In this document: one piece after another, positions 15,001 through 27,100 of the stretch
How the letters are laid out: each line of letters starts with the position of its first letter
Numbering within the stretch: position 1 is the stretch's first letter
Assembly (NCBI GenBank): GCA_030141605.1
Contig: JAQGDQ010000039.1
Coordinates: 436,001 to 500,000 of the forward strand
Direction of reading: 5' to 3'
DNA length: 64,000 nt
Origin: Tubiluchus corallicola
Taxonomy: Eukaryota > Priapulida > Priapulimorpha > Priapulimorphida > Tubiluchidae
Program-made: the position numbers and the translations under genes
The notes under the pieces: generated by a model
Seen by the model: the letters and a program-made list of their open reading frames with translations, nothing else
The model's database searches: none
What the model was told of the DNA's origin: nothing

Positions 15001-15235
15001 TACAGCTGGCAAGCCATTGAATGTACAACAGAGGAACGTGACAGAGAGACAAATAAACGATCTTGTTACTCGCATGCAGGAAATGGAGGAAGTGATAGTC
15101 TGCTCCATCTGTATGGAACGGAAGCGGAATGTGGCTTTCATGTGCGGACATGCCGCCTGTCAACCTTGTGCACGAACTTTGAAAACTTGCCACATGTGTC
15201 GAGAGCGCATCACAAAGCGCATAAACTTGTACTGA
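1..15235 (+). CDS. mib2: Mind bomb E3 ubiquitin ligase, MIB2-like (5' end outside window)
   Basis: A RING-type E3 that in animals ubiquitinates Notch ligands (Delta/Jagged) to drive their endocytosis. Sixteen exons are seen: 1-17, 764-958, 1675-1820, 3300-3410, 3588-3692, 4121-4289, 5743-5876, 6525-6673, 7281-7437, 9154-9308, 9955-10081, 10203-10289, 11671-11793, 12957-13144, 13857-14047 and 15006-15235; phases agree at every junction. Domains in order: MIB/HERC2 ([14 protein letters not shown]), two Mib repeats (each with a GHGGW/NHGEW and a WTF motif), a long ankyrin array, and two C3HC4 RINGs. About 760 residues are visible; the first MIB/HERC2 domain and ZZ finger should lie upstream. Two RINGs rather than three, and closest resemblance to MIB2 in the MIB/HERC2 block, favour MIB2 over MIB1; that choice rests on remembered family features. 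The stop is TGA at 15233-15235. Confidence 0.93.
764..958 (+). other. mib2: MIB/HERC2 domain exon of the mind bomb gene
   Basis: This exon follows a 17-nt exon tail at 1-17 (WGTQDG, donor GTAAGA at 18). It encodes GGEGKLGKV, then [11 protein letters not shown] and [11 protein letters not shown], the hallmark of the MIB/HERC2 domain that helps bind Notch-ligand tails. It ends YRDHLPIL before a GTAAAT donor. Because the very first bases of the window are coding, the gene is cut by the window edge, not by a mutation. Confidence 0.92.
2142..2561. repeat. Tandem duplication, 2 x 210 bp, in a mind bomb intron
   Basis: The block starting TAGTAAAACACCTGTCCG at about 2142 is repeated head to tail at about 2352. 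By eye the copies differ at one base (CATCACAATG against CATCATAATG). The second copy ends near 2561. Near identity points to a recent event or an assembly artefact. Confidence 0.93.
2623..2662. other. Compact two-stem hairpin
   Basis: An 8-bp perfect outer stem (GGAGTGGA at 2623-2630 with TCCACTCC at 2655-2662) encloses a 4-bp inner stem (GACC/GGTC) with loop CTAC and an asymmetric internal loop. It is GC-rich in AT-rich surroundings and sits just after the 210-bp duplication. It could be the 3' stem-loop of a retroelement on the minus strand; no known RNA family was recognised. Confidence 0.45.
7198..7266. repeat. Degenerate (TTAC)n tract
   Basis: Repeated TTACT/AATTACT words just upstream of the mind bomb exon at 7281. 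A retroelement tail or simple-sequence drift would both explain it. Confidence 0.6.
7804..7828. repeat. (TCTG)n microsatellite
   Basis: About six uninterrupted copies of the tetranucleotide CTGT in a mind bomb intron. Confidence 0.9.
8896..8961. repeat. Tandem duplication, 2 x 33 bp
   Basis: The unit beginning TCACAGTTTTATTTTTGAAA occurs twice in a row at 8896 and 8929, inside a mind bomb intron. Confidence 0.9.
10315..11101. mobile_element. pogo-like non-autonomous element, family A, long copy
   Basis: The left end (AAATCCGGTAATATGATTTG) and the right end (GGGATTCGACTG followed by TA) match the inverted ends of the copy at 16357-16833, and internal stretches (CTTATAACGAAACTCTC, a CCTCATCTAGACA-like segment) also align. 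This copy is about 310 bp longer and its left terminus is worn. It lies in the mind bomb intron after exon 10203-10289 and has no coding capacity. Confidence 0.72.
12712..12782 (-). other. tRNA-Ala(TGC)-like relic, SINE head or tRNA pseudogene
   Basis: On the minus strand, a perfect box A (TAGTGTACTGG, 12765-12775) and box B (GGTTCAAATCC) flank an anticodon arm CTCGT/GCGAG with loop TTTGCAA (anticodon TGC). The T arm CTTGG/CCAAG is paired. The acceptor arms pair at only about four of seven positions and no CCA-ready end is seen, so a working tRNA is unlikely; a tRNA-derived SINE head fits better. Confidence 0.5.
13857..14047 (+). other. mib2: First C3HC4 RING finger exon of the mind bomb gene
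   Basis: Encodes [25 protein letters not shown] and KKCITCQ: Cx2C, CxH, Cx2C and Cx2C spacing of a mind bomb RING. The donor CAG|GTCTGT follows GACACAG (phase 1). In-frame reading past the donor meets a stop at once, which supports splicing to 15006. Confidence 0.9.
15006..15235 (+). other. mib2: Terminal RING finger exon of the mind bomb gene
   Basis: Encodes a short coiled-coil-like segment ([10 protein letters not shown]) and then [32 protein letters not shown] and the C-terminus TKRINLY before TGA. The last RING of mind bomb is the one that recruits E2 in studied homologues. The acceptor is TGCTACAG|CTGG. An AATAAA signal at 15295-15300 lies 60 nt after the stop. Confidence 0.93.
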
Positions 15236-15340
15236 AAAACTTCAGCGTCATGTCAGAACGCACGTTTGTGATCAGTGTAATGCATTATGTGGCAAATAAA
15301 TTTCCATTGGATCATGTGTCTGCAAATGGAAAAGTATAAA
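15236..15340 (+). other. mib2: Short 3' UTR and poly(A) signal of the mind bomb gene
   Basis: AATAAA at 15295-15300 is the first canonical signal after the stop codon, so the 3' UTR is probably about 80-100 nt. The pogo-like element at 15395 starts just beyond it. The exact end is an estimate. Confidence 0.6.
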
Positions 15341-15394
15341 CAGTCTCGTGACTGCACCACACAACATGTAAATATCGAATGCTATACAGACTTA

Positions 15395-16026
15395 CAGTAG
15401 TCGCCGCTTAATAGACTCACGGCTAATAGACTCAATCGCTCAATTGACTCAAAAATGCCTGGAGCGGGCCGCTTCTATTCAAATATACATAAAAACTATC
15501 GGTAATTGAGTCAAGTAACTTCACTTAATTGACTCAATATTTTTCCTTCACGAAAATAAGACATTTGTATGTGCCCAAACAGCCTTTCCTACTTTTATGT
15601 CATCTTTACTTCCCTTTTGTGCACTACATATGTAGAAACAATCATGATAAGTACCGTTTTGTTTGTAAACAAGTACGTTTATAATGCGCTAATACGCTAG
15701 CATAGCGGTTTTGCTTTAAATCTGTTACCCGCTTGCCCACTGCAGTTAACCTCGTTACCCAAAGAATTTCTGGAAGCTAAACTTGCCTAGCGGTTTCCTT
15801 TTGATGCTCTAGTTGCAAATCATGCTTTCGGGCTGAATGAGTTAATAGTCAAAGATGCAGGTACAGTAATCAGCCAGTATTCCTTACAAGAGTAAACATC
15901 AGACAGCAAATAAAGGCATAGAGTTAAGCAGTTTGAAAAATGGAGCATAAGCGTAAAGATATAACAGTTAAGGAGAAACTGAAAATTTAGAGCAGTACGA
16001 TAAACTTCCAAAGACGGCGACTACTG
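15395..16026. mobile_element. pogo/Tigger-like element, family B, with a remnant transposase start
   Basis: Terminal inverted repeats CAGTAGTCGCCG and CGGCGACTACTG are flanked by TA on both sides (15393-15394 and 16027-16028), the target duplication of the Tc1/mariner/pogo superfamily. Near the right end, an ATG at 15940 opens 16 codons beginning MEHKRKDITVKEKLKI before TAG. This resembles the N-terminus of CENP-B/Tigger-type transposases (basic residues, then an EKLxI helix). The rest of the gene is missing. Confidence 0.8.
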
Positions 16027-16356
16027 TATTTCAATTTTCCAAGATGCCTGTGAACAGCAGTGAGAAATGGGAATGGAGTTGGTGTATATGAACTAGCATG
16101 CTAAAATCCTTGTGATGACCAGAACTGTTTAATGCATGCATGGTGCACGTCAAAAGGAGTGTTGCTTTTCCGTAGTCTATGAAAAAAAGGGAAAACGTTT
16201 ATAATTTTGCACCTCTTTGTAAAATACTCATACTTGGCTGACTTTTGTCAGTTACACCCCTGTTTTCTAACAAATCTCAGTTTTATTTTTTATTAATAGT
16301 CTAACTAAACAGTGTATAGTAAGAATGTGCAATTAGTTTAACAATATTGTTTATTA

Positions 16357-16833
16357 CAGTCGAATCCCGGTAAAATGATTCGGCTTATAACAAAACTCTC
16401 AGTAGTACAATGGTTTCATGTCTCTGCCAAATTTATAATAAAACCTATGTAATCATGTGTGGTTATTACAAAACTCGTTATTACGAAACGCCCGTTTGTA
16501 CGGTTTTCCCAAAGTCCCGCCAATATAATTTCAATGTGATTATTGATTAATGACTTTTCTAAAATGTTTGTAATTTAAGCTGTCTGCCCCATCTAAACAT
16601 TCTTCACCTGTTGCCATGGTGACCTATAGTTGATTGTTTTACTACACGAACAAGCTGGGCATTATAATTAATCAGTTTAAAAAACTAACTTGAAATAAAA
16701 TAATAAGAAAATCAGTCTCTCTCTCTCTCTCTCCCACTCATAATAAATACGCACGTAATGGATAGTACGAAACATGCTTAATAGGAAAAAAATATTTTGA
16801 TTCTTTGAAAATTTAATTACCAGGATTCGACTG
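16357..16833. mobile_element. pogo-like non-autonomous element, family A, complete copy
   Basis: Inverted ends CAGTCGAATCCCGGTAA and TTACCAGGATTCGACTG are flanked by TA on each side. It is 477 bp long with no open frame of note and contains a CT microsatellite. It shares ends and interior with 10315-11101. Confidence 0.85.
16716..16732. repeat. (CT)n microsatellite
   Basis: About eight CT units inside the family A element. Confidence 0.85.
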
Positions 16834-19800
16834 TATAAGCAAGTATAATCTCATTGTACCGCACCACTTACTAAATGACAGTGCAAATATAATGTGCTAA
16901 AATTAGCAACCAATTGTCATTTTGGCTATTATATAGGCCTACTATTGTACTATTTTTGTGATATACATGTACTTAAATGTCTTTCCAAAGTGTAAATTAT
17001 TATAGCTACATGTTGCTAATGTCTAAACAGTTTGCCCGATAATGTAAAGTATAAACCAGCAGAAATAAGCATTTGCTTCAATGGGGGTTTAAAAATCAAG
17101 ATAATTTGCAAAATCTGATACTAGAAGTTGGATATAGTAATGAAACTGTGTTACATTTGTAAAGCAAAGCTCGTTTGGATTATAATTTATTGCATAGATG
17201 TAATACTCAATTTGTTGAATGGATTATTAGTGTATCAGTTTTTTGTGCATTGATATCACAATTTACTAATCGTGAGTTGACAAATTTGTTACTTCCTAAT
17301 AAAGTCATTTAAATTTTCTTCTTAGCTAAATAGTTATAAATCATGATCAACATATTTAAGCTATTTTCTTAACCGAGTTCATTCGTGTATAAATGCTATT
17401 TGTACTTATCCAAAGATCGTGTTTCAAAATTTCCATATTATTTTGTACACATGTAAATAATGACCCAGTAACACTTACCATTTATAATGCTTAACATTTA
17501 ATCAAGTGTTATTATTTGTAATATTAACATTTTTGTAAAACTAATCATGAAGTTAAAAAAATAAAAATTTCAATCTTTCAGTTGAGCCTGTCATGTTTTT
17601 ATGCACATTGTTATCTCCGCGTTTACTGCAGCTTGTTTAAGGCATATGGAGCAAGCCGTAATCTGTAAACCGTGAGTTATATGATATCCATAAACATATG
17701 ATATCCTTCATTTTCCATGTGGCGTATATCATACATCGCGGTATGCTTCTTACTCTGTGTAAATAGTAAGGCACTTTGCCATAAACCGTTTTGACAATGC
17801 ACATATTTAATTGCACTACTAGTGAAATGTTGTGCTTAAAAATTACGTTTTAACGTTTATGAGACCATTCTGTTAGGAATTCTTCTGACATAAATAAAAT
17901 GCACGCTGTAAAAACCACAAATGTATTAATTGCCGCATTAGCGATGACCCAAAATACCTTACATGGCAAATGAAATTAAGGGCCAAATTCATTGTGCAAT
18001 AAGGCGCCTTATGAACCACTCAAAATGGCTTGCGAGGAAGCTACCACTGATTATGGCTGATGGCTTACGGTAGTCAAACAGTAACAGGGATCATTGTGAC
18101 GTAACGTGTGACAGGCCCCATTGGTTAGCATATGTTCATTTTACGTGAGGCGGCTTTTTCTCCTCATACCTTACGGATTATGTCCAGCTCTGTGTGGCAT
18201 GGGCCTAAATGTGAATTAAAAGCCACGAGGAGCAGTATAGATCAAATGTCCAGCAAAGATCTTAAAATGTGAATGCTAATATTCTTCAAGAAACAGTCCT
18301 TGGAACCAGACCTGAGAATCTTTCCATTTTCTGAAGCCATCTTTTATTAAAAGTTTCTATTAAAAATAAATAGCACAAAATGAATTTACAGTTCAGGAGA
18401 AAATGCAGCCAGGAGGCTGAAACAATTGGCAAAACGCCCACTATGCAAGGTATTGTTTAAAACAACTATAAGTTAATGAAAAAGCTAAAAAGAGCAAACT
18501 TGCTGAACATCTCTTTGCAGCCTGTGGCATAAAATAAATCAGCATGAATGAAATTATGCGAATACTTTATACATGATTAATTGTACACCTAACTGAATTA
18601 ACCGTCTGCACTTCGCTGTTGCTCAAGACTCAAGTATAATACTTTCCTGTTCGTGCATTCAATTTTAGGCCACTAAGATAAAATTTTATTACAGCTTTGA
18701 ATTAAAACAAATAAAATGCATAAAAGAATGTGATATTCTGTCCATAAATGTTGAACTTTATTAGCTGTAGTACAGAAACTAGAACCATGGACATTTTCTG
18801 TTTTTTTTCAAAATGTTTATGGTTAGATCATAAGGAAATGTTGATTACAGCCAAGTTTGCATTTCTATTAGATTTAGCAAAATTTATTAAAATATTACAA
18901 GGAATAATTTTTTATCACTATCATATAATATAAACAACAGTCATACATTCTGAACTTAACCAATAACAATATGCAAAATAAGAAACAGTGACATACATAT
19001 ATGAAAATAAACAAAACAAACTAGGGCTAAAAAAACGAGAGACCATTTAAGAAAATACTAATACTTTGACCAGTAAAATTTAGTTTCTTTTTTATAATAT
19101 TAATATTGATTACCCCTTCTTAGTCGAGATTTAGGTCATATCAAAATAGGGAGTTTGTCGCCCAAAAATGGGCTTCGATCGAACTTGTTTCAAGGCAGAG
19201 ACTTGTTCGAATTTTCTCAATATAACAAACATCTTAACTTAATTCAAACTCTGTTTTGCAGTAATGCCTCAAACTTTGCAAAGTAAATTACATTACACAC
19301 TTCATTCTATCGTCAGATAAAAGTATGGTATATAAATATGTACAGTACTTAATAACGTACAAGTTTTTGGAATTTTAATGTGAAATTAATGGCAAAAAGA
19401 CAAGACGAAACAGAAAACGTTTTTGCAATTGATCTAATGAGAATAAGACAGTAAAAGTACAAACATGTGATTAAACAGCGGGATACAAGTACTGACATTC
19501 TGTTGAACCTATATGTAATATAAATGAAGTAATTTAGTACAAGTGTGTATGGCTAAATATGTACAGCTAGAGGAATTTTATTCAATGTATGATTTGTAAA
19601 AGCGAGTAACACCGAGTTTTGTATGAAATTCAGTACGCTTGAAGAATAGTAAAGTATTTATTTTATTTTATTACATCACGCATATTTATTTCATTTTATG
19701 CCCACAACTAACTGTAGCTTGTTGCTACTCATAAAATTTCCACAAAAATCGAATAATAAGAGAATCAATATTTAGTAAAATTATAAAAGGCATGAAAATT

Positions 19801-21108
19801 TAACATAATTTTCACAATTTTGATTTTTGTCAAGATATTTTCACGTTAAGGTCTACGTCCAATTGATAAGACGTGAATCTGCAAGTGGAGAAGGAACTTA
19901 CTTCTGTCAATGTCTTCAGTTGTAACTCAGTACCTCAGCAGTAATATAACATAGAAGTGCAAAATAGTTAATTTGAAACGAAACCCCCACTATAATATAC
20001 GCTTTTACAACTTAAAATCCTATTCTCATTACAATTAATCAATTTATTTTATTATAAATTTAGTGTAAAACTTGTTTCATTTGACTTCACTTCGTTGTTG
20101 GCGGTGTTAAATTTGAAGAACTGCCACTTTTTGTTGCACGAGATGAATAATATTATGAGGTCACCAAATCAGGAAACACGCATCCGTAACAAAAGAAGTT
20201 AAGAAACCCTTTCTGCACTACATACGTCATTCTCGCTTGCTCGCATTTAAGACGAGAAACACTGATCTTTACGGCAATGCAAGCATTCGATATTCGCCAA
20301 GAAAAGGTGAGTTATTTAATTTATAAGTTAAGTTTCTTTTGTTTAATAATAAAAATTAATTCTTTGTGTAATCATAATAATGTGTTAAAAAAACTTCAAT
20401 GTCTCTTGGTGTTATATAGGCCTTTAAGTTCAGAGAACGAAAACAAGGATGAAAATTGATTTGAATATTTCTTCATTTTTCCTCGTACGAGTAAACTAAA
20501 TAAATATGCGTCCGAAATCAGGAAAAGGTATTACATATATAAGTGCAGCTATGCTAATCGCACAACTCAGTCAGTAACAAATTAAAGTGAGAAGCTGTGG
20601 ATAATATTATATCATGATCTACGACTTATTTGTTAAAACCTTAATCTATCACATTAGTCAGGCAACTAACCATCAAATTCACTTTTAATTCTTATCACCT
20701 TAATAGTTAATAAACCACAAGTATCCATGCACCCGTTATAATGTTAGTATAATAATCTTATAGCAGAAATTATGTCGGTATCACATATATTGTGATATAT
20801 GTTGTAATAGTCGGCGACTCAAAAAGTAAATGGCAGGAGGTTGGATATCAAAAATTTAAAAATTAAAACAACGTTCACCTACAGTTTATCACACAAAATC
20901 AATTTTCTATTCCTGTATCCCACTTATTTTTACACAAATCACATTTACGATATCAAAATTGCAATAGAATAATTTTCTTCATCAAAAATTTGCCAATACA
21001 GATGTATTTCTGTGACAAAATAGTCAATTCGGATATATAAATATGTCACCACCTCGAACAACAATATAATTACAGATGCTGATCAATAGGTCAAGAAACA
21101 GCTTTACC

Positions 21109-24100
21109 TCAAGCAATGGCTTTTGCTTCTGGTAAGAATGTTTCCCAGTACTGGATCAGCTGAAAATGTAAAAATCACAGATTAGACATGCAAATGACTC
21201 AGCTTTTACTTGTGCATTTTCAGTGAGCTTAATATAACAGATTATGAGCTACTTAACTAGAAGCCTGCTACACTTCTCTGGGTTATTGAGTTAGCGGAAA
21301 AAAGAAAAATAAATCTTCAGTTACACTGGCAACTTAATTAGTGCCTTAACAACCTAATATAATAACCAAACGTCTAGCTCAAAACTTATAACTTATGACA
21401 CACATTTTTGCAGAGTAAAAAACAAAGTTTAAAATGAAATTTATTGAACTAGGCAGGATTCTGAATCTGCTTTGTTTAACTTTTATTTGGCAAACTTTTA
21501 TTTGGTGAGATACTTAATGCAATTTAGTGTTAGAACAGCACGGTAGAACTTAAAAACACTAAGAAATTTCTTACATTCGTTATATTTCGTTTTCTGCATG
21601 AACAAGATAGCTATTAAATTAGAAAAGGCAAAAGCAGATAATTATGATCCCCAAAAAGCAAATCCCTCTTCTAAGCATCAAGTTCATAAAAAACAGCATT
21701 CAAGGACTTCGAATGAACATTATTGACAACATTTAAGTTTACGAAATACATTTAACTCCTACAGGACCATAAGAGTTTGCTGCATTTTGCATGGGTTCAT
21801 GAAAAGTTGCAATTCACTAAGCAAAAATTATATTATATTTGATATCTTTTGTAGGTTTCTACTCCACACACAATGGGCTTTCACGCAAAATTACATATGA
21901 AATTCATTTGCTTACCCTAGACAAATTAAAAATGGATTTTTATGAGGAAAATTGAAAAAATGCTAACTATAGCATTTGAACCGTGACAATGTACACTTGT
22001 GTGAAATCAGCTAATGCAGAAAATTTTAACTGTCCAGACAAAACACTACACTTTAGCCTCAAGTCTCCTGTATTTTTGTAGAGAAATTGCTATTTAAAGA
22101 TGAAACGACGCTAACTCGTCTTTGGCTGACGGGTTTGTTTTTCCCGCAATAGCAGCCTAATACTGCACTGCAGACAGTTCTCTATGGCTATAGTAAGCAG
22201 GAGATAAATAAATTAGCATGTACAATCACGTAAGTGGAAACCAGACTGAGCTACTTGATAAGTTCGAGTTTGTGAAGAGGGCATGTTTTACTCAACTTTA
22301 TCCAATTAAATCACTTATAAATGCATAAACAAATAGCATGATTGGATAGCCGAGATTCTCCTGAATGGAACAGTACCGAATTTATAATCATTTAGTTACG
22401 TCTATGCTCATACAGTGGCAAAAAATTGGAAAACCTATTCTGAGTGGTACAGTGCAGAAAGAGTTAAAGGGCGGTACAGTACAAGAGATGCTGTACAGTT
22501 ACAAATTATCTTACCTCTTGTTGATCCTCCATGAGCGATTCTAGGTAGGCGGTAAGAGCAGTTTTGAAATCTTCAACTCTTTGTTTTTCAAACCTCTCCA
22601 CCTCTTTTCGTATAGTCTTTGAAATCTGTTCAAATTCAGCTTGTCCCTTCTGTACATTGTTCTCCCACTAAAACAAAATCAAAACCTTAAACTACAGGAT
22701 GTATGAAAGTGACACATTTAGCTTAGTTTGATAATGATCCTGTTAATAGAGATTAGAAAAGAAAATATACAAACGTGCACAGATGATCTCAGAAACAGCC
22801 ATCCCACAAATGATTAAAAAAAAGTTGTAATAAAAAAGAACGGATAAAAGTCTACACGTATAATCTTGCTGATTCACTCCTGTTTACAAAGAACAAGTTT
22901 TTTTCTGTAAACAATAAACATGCTCAAATATGGTGTATCGAGTAATGGCTTCTCCCCCATGCATGCAGGGTATTCAGATTAATCATGATCGCTAATCACT
23001 GTCTATCTGAAATCAGTCACAAATTCCATCTCCAGCAGAGACATCTGAGGCAGAAGAATAACATCTTCAGCAGAGACATCTGAGGCAGAAGAATAACATC
23101 TTCAGCAGAGACATACACACAAAGGCTGCCTGCTTGAAAGCTTTAAACATCATGCAATTAACAGAACCTTACCTGACGAATTTCCGTGCGTAGCTGCATG
23201 TGCACGAAAACACTCAAATTAGACTTATCAAGTTTAAACAAACGCGAAACACAGATATAATTCTTAATGACAAAAAGTCTAACAATTAATGACAGCCTCA
23301 CAATAAATGAAGACTTGACGTTTCACCTGAATAGAGTCCACAGTACCAGAGGTAGACTGAAGAATCATGCCATTCCACTTCTTTATTGTTTACTTTTTTA
23401 ATACACAGAAAACTTTTATGATGTTTACATCCCTTATTTAAAGACTAACAAACCAATAAACCATACTGACCTTTATAATTACAATAACAAGAAACTAGTA
23501 ACATCTTTCATTTCATTAACTACAATTTTTTAATATACTTCGTCACAACTCTGTATTCAAAGGCAGGCCTACTCAACAAGATCCTTGTGGCACGATCGTT
23601 ATCGAGGATATCTCTCTAAGTTGAGCCACTGAACCAACAGAGGTGTATACTATTTGTGCTAAATGCTGTCTGGAGTGAGTATGAAACCCACGGCAGCCAC
23701 ACACCACTCACGTGCACTTATCACACTCAGCATAAAACCTGCTGCAATGCATTCAAACTTGGGGCATCTTGTACTAAAAATCTGAAACATTAGTTGTGCA
23801 CCTATATATTACATTAAGGTTGAGACGGTTAGGCATATTAACTAACCGTTTAAACGTTAATTGTGGTCGGTTAAACGTATAACCGTTTCCGAAAATGTCA
23901 TACATATTCAAGACACTATATCGAATAAACATGACGAACTAACATAATGAAATTGCCTAACTCTAACCCCATTATATTATCATAGAAATTCACTTAGTGT
24001 GTCTTCAGTACGCAAATAAATTATGAATTCTCTTGAAGTTTTGAAATAAAGAAATACTTGAGATGCAATTACCCCCTCCAAGTCATGCCATGTTTACTCA

Positions 24101-27100
24101 CACATTTGTAGGTTGTATATAAACTCCCACACTTTCAGAGTCTGCCACGTTGGAATCATCGTGTGCGCAAACTCCGAGTATTAATGCACAACAAACAATA
24201 AAGCACCTTGGGTTAGTGTTGCTGCTATGTAACAGGTCCTTGACTTGTTTTCAGTACTTCAATGATTTTGCCAGGGCAGTGCTACGATCATGCGCAGTAA
24301 GAGAAAATACCAGAATTTCCATATACCAGAAAATACCAGAATACAGATAACTGTCTCAACCTTATGTCATATACTAACACTGTGAGGTAAAAAAATGAGA
24401 ATGCTTTTCAATATCATAATATCCTCGTAATTATTATACAGCTAGATCTGACCACTTTGCACAGCTACATTTGAAGCCGCTGACATAACCACGTGCCTTA
24501 AATAACTCACCTCACTTATTTCTGCCTTTGCTTGTTCCAGCTTCAGCTTGTCAGTCTTTCCAGCCAGCTGTAGCTTCCCCTCGGCTTCCCGTTTTCTCGT
24601 CAATGTTTGCTGCGCGTGCTCCCAAGCCTGGAACACCTTGACTCTCTGATGAAATACTTCCTACAGCAAAGCGAAATAAGAAAGAATTAAAACGTTGTAA
24701 GAAAAAACACATCTTCATAGAAGGAAAACTTATATTACACCTAGGGACGTTAAACGATACAAATTTGGCGATGTGATAATGATACAATACTTTTGTCCAA
24801 CGATACGATAAATTATTTTGAGCAATAAAAACTATACTGAAGTAGACAATTTAAGCAAAACAGAAAAAGTATCAATAATAATCAAAATTGCTAGTGCTTC
24901 AGTCCATTCAGTGCTGTTTAGCCGAGCTGCTCAGATAAGCTTCCCATGTCTTTATGTCTAATAAAGAGGCATGATATCTAATTATCATTATATTACAATT
25001 TTAAAATAATCCTGTTTATTCACTTTTTCGAGAAATTACTCTAAATAAATTAAAAAGCAAAGTGAAGCAATTGTATAAAGGTAAGCGATAAGCAACGATA
25101 CGTCCCAAATTCGATACGATAATCATAATCCTAGAATATTATTGATAAAATAACGATAAAAATGAATTTTTTGTATTGATACCTACAGTAATCGTTATTG
25201 TTAACATCCCTAATTACACCACCGTTGCCAAGCACTTTTTTTGTTACATGATTTCCACTTTACTTTCACCTTGCATTACACTGCACCACCTTACTTCATC
25301 CTACTATGCCTTGACCTACCCCTTACTGAAACATTGCTTCTGATCACGAAAAATGACTACCAATCCAAAAAAACCTCTGTGATATTAGTAAGTATTTCAT
25401 AATTTAGCATTGAATCCATGTATCCGCCATTATATTTATAATTATAATGCACGATTAAAACAAGGTTACTTATGTACAATTTCAGAAAAAACTCATAAAT
25501 GCATTGTTATACAAGTAACAAAAGCACAGCCATACCCTGACAGCACCAACGAGGCTGACGTAATCCTTTAGCAGCTCAGAAAACATGAAGAAGTCTGAAT
25601 TTGCTTGTTTGTCGTGAAGTTTCTCTACCTTCTCTTCCGTCTCGGCTAGTTGAGACAGGGCACGGGACAACGCGGTGTTCTCCTCAGCATTACCCAACAT
25701 GGCAGCACTCTTTGCAAAACTAGCTGTTTGATGGCTCAGCTCTGTAAATAAGTAAATAAAAATAAATATCAGAACTAGAAGAACGGGCCACAGTCGGCAG
25801 ACTGGAATGAAACCAGATCTGTAACATTTATTGCGGACCAGATCGGACAGCAAATTCATTATTGAAAATAAAGAGTTGCAGACCAGGTGTAGATAAAAAA
25901 TAAGTGTGAATCAGATAACTGATATCATCAATGTTAATTTGCAACTTTGATTAACAATGTGCGCATCTCCTGAAGTGCAGTTCGTGTTTAACAAATGGGT
26001 CCATTTTTTTGTCTTGTTGTGCTGATATTACCTGACATTCACAATTATTTTGTTTGTACCCATTTTCCTGATCAAGTACAGACTGCAAACAGTCCAAAAT
26101 TTTTATTGTTTTATCACACTTACTGCAACTGCATGTTTTTCAAAATGTAGGTTATCCGTGGTGAAAGATAATTCATTTCCATTGTTTTACCTTAATTTTC
26201 AATTAAAGTGCATCCTGCGAGTATGACTGCTAATGGGAAATATTGCGGATCGGGGATTTCAAATAGTTCACTGGCATGTGTTGTGGATAGCTTTTAACAG
26301 TAAACGCATGTTCAAGTGGACTGCAAATCTGCAGACCAATTTTATTTCAGGCCGAGAAATTAGCCGATCCACTCATCTCTGACCAGAAGGTTAAAACATA
26401 TAACAATTGAAGTCAACAGCTCATTTTATGCTATTAATGTGAAGAACTACTTCACACGACACATTCATGAAATATTCAATTGTAACTGGAACTGATAACC
26501 GAAATGAGTAGATGACATTAAGATTCCAAATCGTATACAGCATTCATATACACATATATGCAATTTGTGCATAGCTACTATAATGCACTGCTGTTGTAAA
26601 AAAAACAAAATTACCATGCTGTAGTAAACATATTTAGTAAGAAGACTTTTACCAGAAAAAGGCCACTTTTTACAGAAAAAAGGCTCAGAAAAAGTAAAAA
26701 GAAACAGTGAATATTAGTGAAAGCTGCAGTGGCTCAGTAGTCATGACATGTAGCTGGCAATCCAGAAATTTTGGGTTCAAATTTCACTTGTTTCAAACAG
26801 CCACTTATCAGTCTAGCATGACCTTCTGATTGCCTTGCTAGGCCTTCTCACTTTTTAATTTAATAACGGTCATCTACAGAGGAAGACAAGCAACCAAAGG
26901 GCTGTTCTCCTTATGTGAATAGACTTTGTAAATAGATGCTATAAATACATTCAAACTTTTCAGTTTTGCAGAAGTTGTGCACCACAATTGAAAACAACTT
27001 ACGTTTGCGATGATGAACCAATGTTTCAATACTGGAATGCAGCTTCCGCAATTGATTATCAAGATTCTCTAATTGCTGCTGCTTCTCTTCAAACCACTAA

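Larger units (their letters stand above)
15341..21108. other. Convergent intergenic region between mind bomb and SNX1/2
   Basis: Both neighbours end into this region. It holds two pogo-like elements (15395-16026 and 16357-16833) and a CT microsatellite. From about 16834 to 21108 the sequence is AT-rich with only short open frames that match no family I know. The 3' UTR of SNX1/2 must occupy its right part, but no clear poly(A) site could be chosen. Confidence 0.6.

Noticed and set aside
18748-18933. 61-codon plus-strand frame in the mind bomb/SNX spacer
   Set aside because: No similarity, AT-driven composition and no splice or promoter evidence.
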